Positions 61,901-64,000 of a stretch of DNA of 64,000 bases are shown here, piece by piece. Position 1 is the first letter of the stretch. The number at the start of each line of letters is the position of its first letter. The DNA is from Flavivirga aquimarina. Lineage in GTDB: Bacteria > Bacteroidota > Bacteroidia > Flavobacteriales > Flavobacteriaceae. Under the pieces are notes generated by a model, which saw only the letters and a program-made list of their open reading frames with translations, did not search any database and was not told the DNA's origin. Location of the stretch: assembly GCF_030540835.1 (NCBI RefSeq), contig NZ_JAUOEK010000169.1, positions 44,598 through 108,597 on the forward strand, given 5' to 3'. The translations under genes and the position numbers were made by a program.

Positions 61901-61910
61901 ACCAATTCGG
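61901..61910. repeat. Direct repeat ACCAATTCGG, first copy
   Basis: The 10-base sequence recurs exactly at 62090-62099, 189 bases downstream. This first copy overlaps the first three bases of the tRNA gene. Such short direct repeats near an integrase can be arm-type or accessory binding sites. Confidence 0.45.
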
Positions 61911-61982
61911 GGCGTAGCGTAGCCCGGTTATCGCGCCGCGTTTGGGACGCGGAGGTCGCAGGTTCGAATCCTGCCGCCCCGA
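61908..61982 (+). tRNA. tRNA-Pro (anticodon UGG)
   Basis: A complete cloverleaf. The acceptor stem CGGGGCG pairs with CGCCCCG and the discriminator base is A. The anticodon stem CCGCG/CGCGG encloses TTTGGGA, giving anticodon TGG. The T arm is GCAGG-TTCGAAT-CCTGC. The 3' CCA is not encoded. It is the probable integration site of the adjacent recombinase-bearing element, whose left end should coincide with the tRNA 3' end. Confidence 0.95.
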
Positions 61983-62089
61983 CTTTTTAATGTATCAAAT
62001 AGTATTAAAAGCTTGTTAATCTAATGATTATCAAGTTTTTGTGGTTTTATAGCTATCATTTAATTTGAATAGATTTGGTTAAAAATGTG

Positions 62090-62099
62090 ACCAATTCGG
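62090..62099. repeat. Direct repeat ACCAATTCGG, second copy
   Basis: Exact copy of 61901-61910, lying just before the integrase gene and overlapping the first arm of an inverted repeat. Confidence 0.45.
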
Positions 62100-62134
62100 T
62101 TACCAAGCTATAAAATGTATAAAAAAGGTAACCG
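62097..62134. promoter_or_regulatory. Inverted repeat CGGTTACC / GGTAACCG before the integrase gene
   Basis: CGGTTACC (62097-62104) and its exact reverse complement GGTAACCG (62127-62134) are separated by 22 bases and lie 53 bases before the integrase ATG. They could be an operator for the integrase gene, or recombinase and accessory protein binding sites. Confidence 0.45.
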
Positions 62135-62186
62135 CATCATTTGATTTGACTTTTGTTTTTAATGTTCAATTTTAAAACAAAAGATT

Positions 62187-63386
62187 ATGAAGACTTCAAG
62201 TACGTTCAGTATTCTGTTCTGGCTAAAACAAGCCAATGCCAAAAACGGAAAAGCACCGCTTTATGCGCGAATTACGGTAGATGGAAAACGATCAGAGCTA
62301 TCCTTAAAAAGAAAACTCCCTATTAGTGATTGGGATGCCAACAAAAACAAATTAAAGGGCTTAAGTGAACAGGTCAAACAGGTCAACAATTATATCAAAG
62401 AGGTGAATGCCCAACTTTTCGAATCCTACCGAAAATTAAAAAGAGAAAACAAGTTGGTGACTTCCAGCATGATTAAATCGCATTTTTTGGGCATCGATGA
62501 AAGCAGTTACACCCTATCGGATATTATAGCATATCATAATGAACATATGAAGTCCACATTGCGCTGGGGAACACAAAAGAACTATTTCACGACCCATAAA
62601 TATATTTATCTCTTTCTAAGTCAAAAACACAAAACAACGGATATCTACCTGTCAGACCTAAATTATAAGTTCATTATAGATTTTGAACGCTTTTTAAGGC
62701 ACCGAAACGCTATGGGGAACAATACGGTGATGAAACATATAGAACGGCTACGTAAAATGGTCAGTCTAGCCCATAAGATGGAATGGACGGATAAAGACCC
62801 GTTCATAAATTTTGAAGCCAAGTACGAAAAAAAAGAAAGAACCTTTTTAACCTTAGAGAAATTACAGGCTATAGAAAACAAAGCGTTTAATATCCCAAGA
62901 TTACAGCTGATCAAAGATTTGTTCGTGTTCAGCTGCTATACAGGTCTGTCCTATGGAGATGTAATGGGTTTAAGAACCAATAATTTATGTATGGGTATGG
63001 ATGGAAAACAATGGATACACTCACAACGGGAAAAGACCAGTATTCCCATAAAGATACCATTGTTATCAAAGCCCTTACGTATCATTGAAAAGTATAAAAA
63101 GCACCCAAAATCCATAAATAAAGCAACTTTGTTCCCGACCATATCCGATCAAAAATTAAATTCCTATTTAAAGGAGATAGCAGACATTTGCTCAATACAC
63201 AAGGATTTGACCTTTCATATAGCCAGACATACCTTTGCTACAACAGTGACTTTGAGCAATGGAGTCCCCATAGAAACGGTATCCAAGCTTTTGGGGCATT
63301 CAAAAATCACGACCACTCAGATTTATGCCAAGGTAATAGAGAGAAAGGTAAGTGAGGATATGTGTAAGCTGGAAGACAAGTTTTGA
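62187..63386 (+). CDS. Tyrosine recombinase (integrase), CTnDOT class
   Basis: 399 residues. The N-terminal arm-binding domain (about 5-95) has TFSILFWLKQANAKNGKAPLYARITVDGKR, followed by a SAM-like core-binding domain (about 105-200) and the catalytic domain. Active-site residues are H344 and R347 in FHIARHTF, H371 in LLGHSK and the nucleophile Y380 in TTTQIYAKV. The first catalytic arginine (TGLR in most families) is a serine, S255 in YTGLSYGDV, as in the CTnDOT integrase. The gene is richer in G+C than its surroundings and lies directly after tRNA-Pro. It is probably the integrase of an island whose cargo is to the right. Confidence 0.93.
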   Translation: MKTSSTFSILFWLKQANAKNGKAPLYARITVDGKRSELSLKRKLPISDWDANKNKLKGLSEQVKQVNNYIKEVNAQLFESYRKLKRENKLVTSSMIKSHFLGIDESSYTLSDIIAYHNEHMKSTLRWGTQKNYFTTHKYIYLFLSQKHKTTDIYLSDLNYKFIIDFERFLRHRNAMGNNTVMKHIERLRKMVSLAHKMEWTDKDPFINFEAKYEKKERTFLTLEKLQAIENKAFNIPRLQLIKDLFVFSCYTGLSYGDVMGLRTNNLCMGMDGKQWIHSQREKTSIPIKIPLLSKPLRIIEKYKKHPKSINKATLFPTISDQKLNSYLKEIADICSIHKDLTFHIARHTFATTVTLSNGVPIETVSKLLGHSKITTTQIYAKVIERKVSEDMCKLEDKF

Positions 63387-64000
63387 AAGCAGATAACATT
63401 TCTGTCCAGTTGATTTATTTAACTTATATAAGGGTCGTTAAGTCTGACGCAGTGCTACAACAGACTACTTCTAAGCTGTTGCATTTTTTAAAATGCTAGC
63501 CTAAGTGGCGATTGAATGTCACATTTGAGTGTTTTTATGGTTTTTACTGTAAATGACTGTTTTATCAGTTTTTTATCAACCTTTCTAATCCTTTGTAAAC
63601 AAAGGCTTTACGGAGTAAATGAAAAATGTAGCGCTGCTTTAGCACGCTACCCTCTTGCTTCTCCCTTAGATTCGCAATGTCATTTACATAGAGTTTTTCT
63701 GTAAGATCATTATTCATTAAATAGATATCTTTGATTCGGGAAAAGCCTCCATAGTTCATTCTTTAAATAATAATTTCGTCGAAATAAAAGTTTAAAAATG
63801 TTAAAATTTTAATTTAATTTCTAAATTTGAGTTATTAATTATGTAAGATTATATATATTAAACCCGTTGTGCATTTAGGCGATATTAACTTTTAAGTTAT
63901 TAATATTCCTATTAAACACGAACTTATTGATAAACTGGACTACTGTCATTGCTGTGATTTTGGACAAGATTCTATTTTTGAATCCATCAAAAGATTTAGC
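63387..64000. other. Island interior after the integrase; no convincing gene
   Basis: About 600 bases with no clear complete gene. A 64-codon minus-strand frame (63565-63759) has no recognisable motif and its bases look non-coding. The last 105 bases (63896-64000) are open on the plus strand without an ATG and read, in part, IKHELIDKLDYCHCCDFGQD. They could be the start of a coding remnant continuing past the window edge. No repeat or terminator stands out. Cargo genes should lie beyond position 64000. Confidence 0.4.

Noticed and set aside
63565..63759. A 64-codon minus-strand frame and an overlapping plus-strand frame after the integrase
   Set aside because: No recognised motif, no clear promoter or start signal, and composition no different from the surrounding non-coding sequence. 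I describe the region as gene-poor instead.

Overview
The window comes from a low-GC (roughly one-third G+C) member of the Bacteroidota, almost certainly family Flavobacteriaceae. The evidence is a gliding-motility gene (gldI), promoters matching the Bacteroidota -7 element TAnnTTTG (for example before ndk, valS, iclR and tRNA-Pro), SusC/TonB-type outer membrane receptor architecture, many short lipoproteins with a typical lipobox, almost no Shine-Dalgarno sequences, and a gene order around parAB-dapB-lepB that is familiar in flavobacteria. Most of the window is core chromosome.

Layout. 1-5.7 kb is a tryptophan/kynurenine catabolic cluster on the minus strand: kynureninase, an unknown 118-residue protein, kynurenine 3-monooxygenase, a RidA-family protein (candidate 2-aminomuconate deaminase) and a partial aldehyde dehydrogenase (candidate 2-aminomuconic semialdehyde dehydrogenase). 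It faces a divergent IclR-type regulator across three alternating GTTTC/GAAAC half sites. A GIY-YIG gene bounded by inverted copies of a dispersed repeat sits inside the catabolic operon. 5.8-15 kb holds a CDGSH iron-sulfur protein, a lipoprotein, a methyltransferase, MsrA, a coiled-coil protein that has lost its zinc-ribbon cysteines, a Nif3-like protein, LpxK and a TPR hybrid histidine kinase. 14-25 kb holds GAPDH, LipA, an unusual Nramp-like transporter, an ECF sigma factor with a glycosyltransferase, aquaporin, a sigma/anti-sigma pair, MurB, an aminotransferase and a retropepsin-PDZ protein. 25-37 kb holds a DUF1573 protein, ValS (carrying a palindromic repeat inserted in frame), DUF192, Lgt, a cyclophilin-FKBP fusion, GldI, a DHH phosphoesterase, Ndk, a cold shock protein, a DUF721 protein, RecF, a TPR membrane protein and RibH.

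37-43 kb holds two small related membrane proteins, MutL without the endonuclease motif, two coupled rhomboids and an endonuclease/exonuclease/phosphatase-family protein. 42.6-52 kb is a long minus-strand run: a ParA paralogue with an extra C-terminal domain, ParA, ParB, DUF5683, DapB, LepB, then a two-gene module (TPR-AAA+ ATPase plus TPR multi-span membrane protein) that looks inserted before the WbqC-like and DUF6122 genes. 52-57 kb holds both methylmalonyl-CoA mutase subunits with a lipoprotein between them, an FtsB/DivIC-like protein and uridine kinase. 57.2-57.9 kb is a gene-poor stretch with a 35-residue membrane micro-ORF and a start-less ORF. 57.9-61.8 kb holds cytochrome c, a PQQ-type sugar dehydrogenase and a TonB-dependent receptor.

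The right end holds tRNA-Pro(UGG) followed 0.2 kb later by a CTnDOT-class tyrosine recombinase gene that is visibly richer in G+C. This is most simply the left edge of an integrated genomic island whose cargo lies beyond the window.

The most interesting items are the TPR-AAA+/TPR-membrane module with the extra ParA in the chromosome-partition locus, the repeat families (a palindrome inside valS, heptamer arrays after three stop codons, inverted copies bounding the GIY-YIG gene) and the tRNA-Pro island edge. Functions are inferred from recognised motifs only; no database search was possible.
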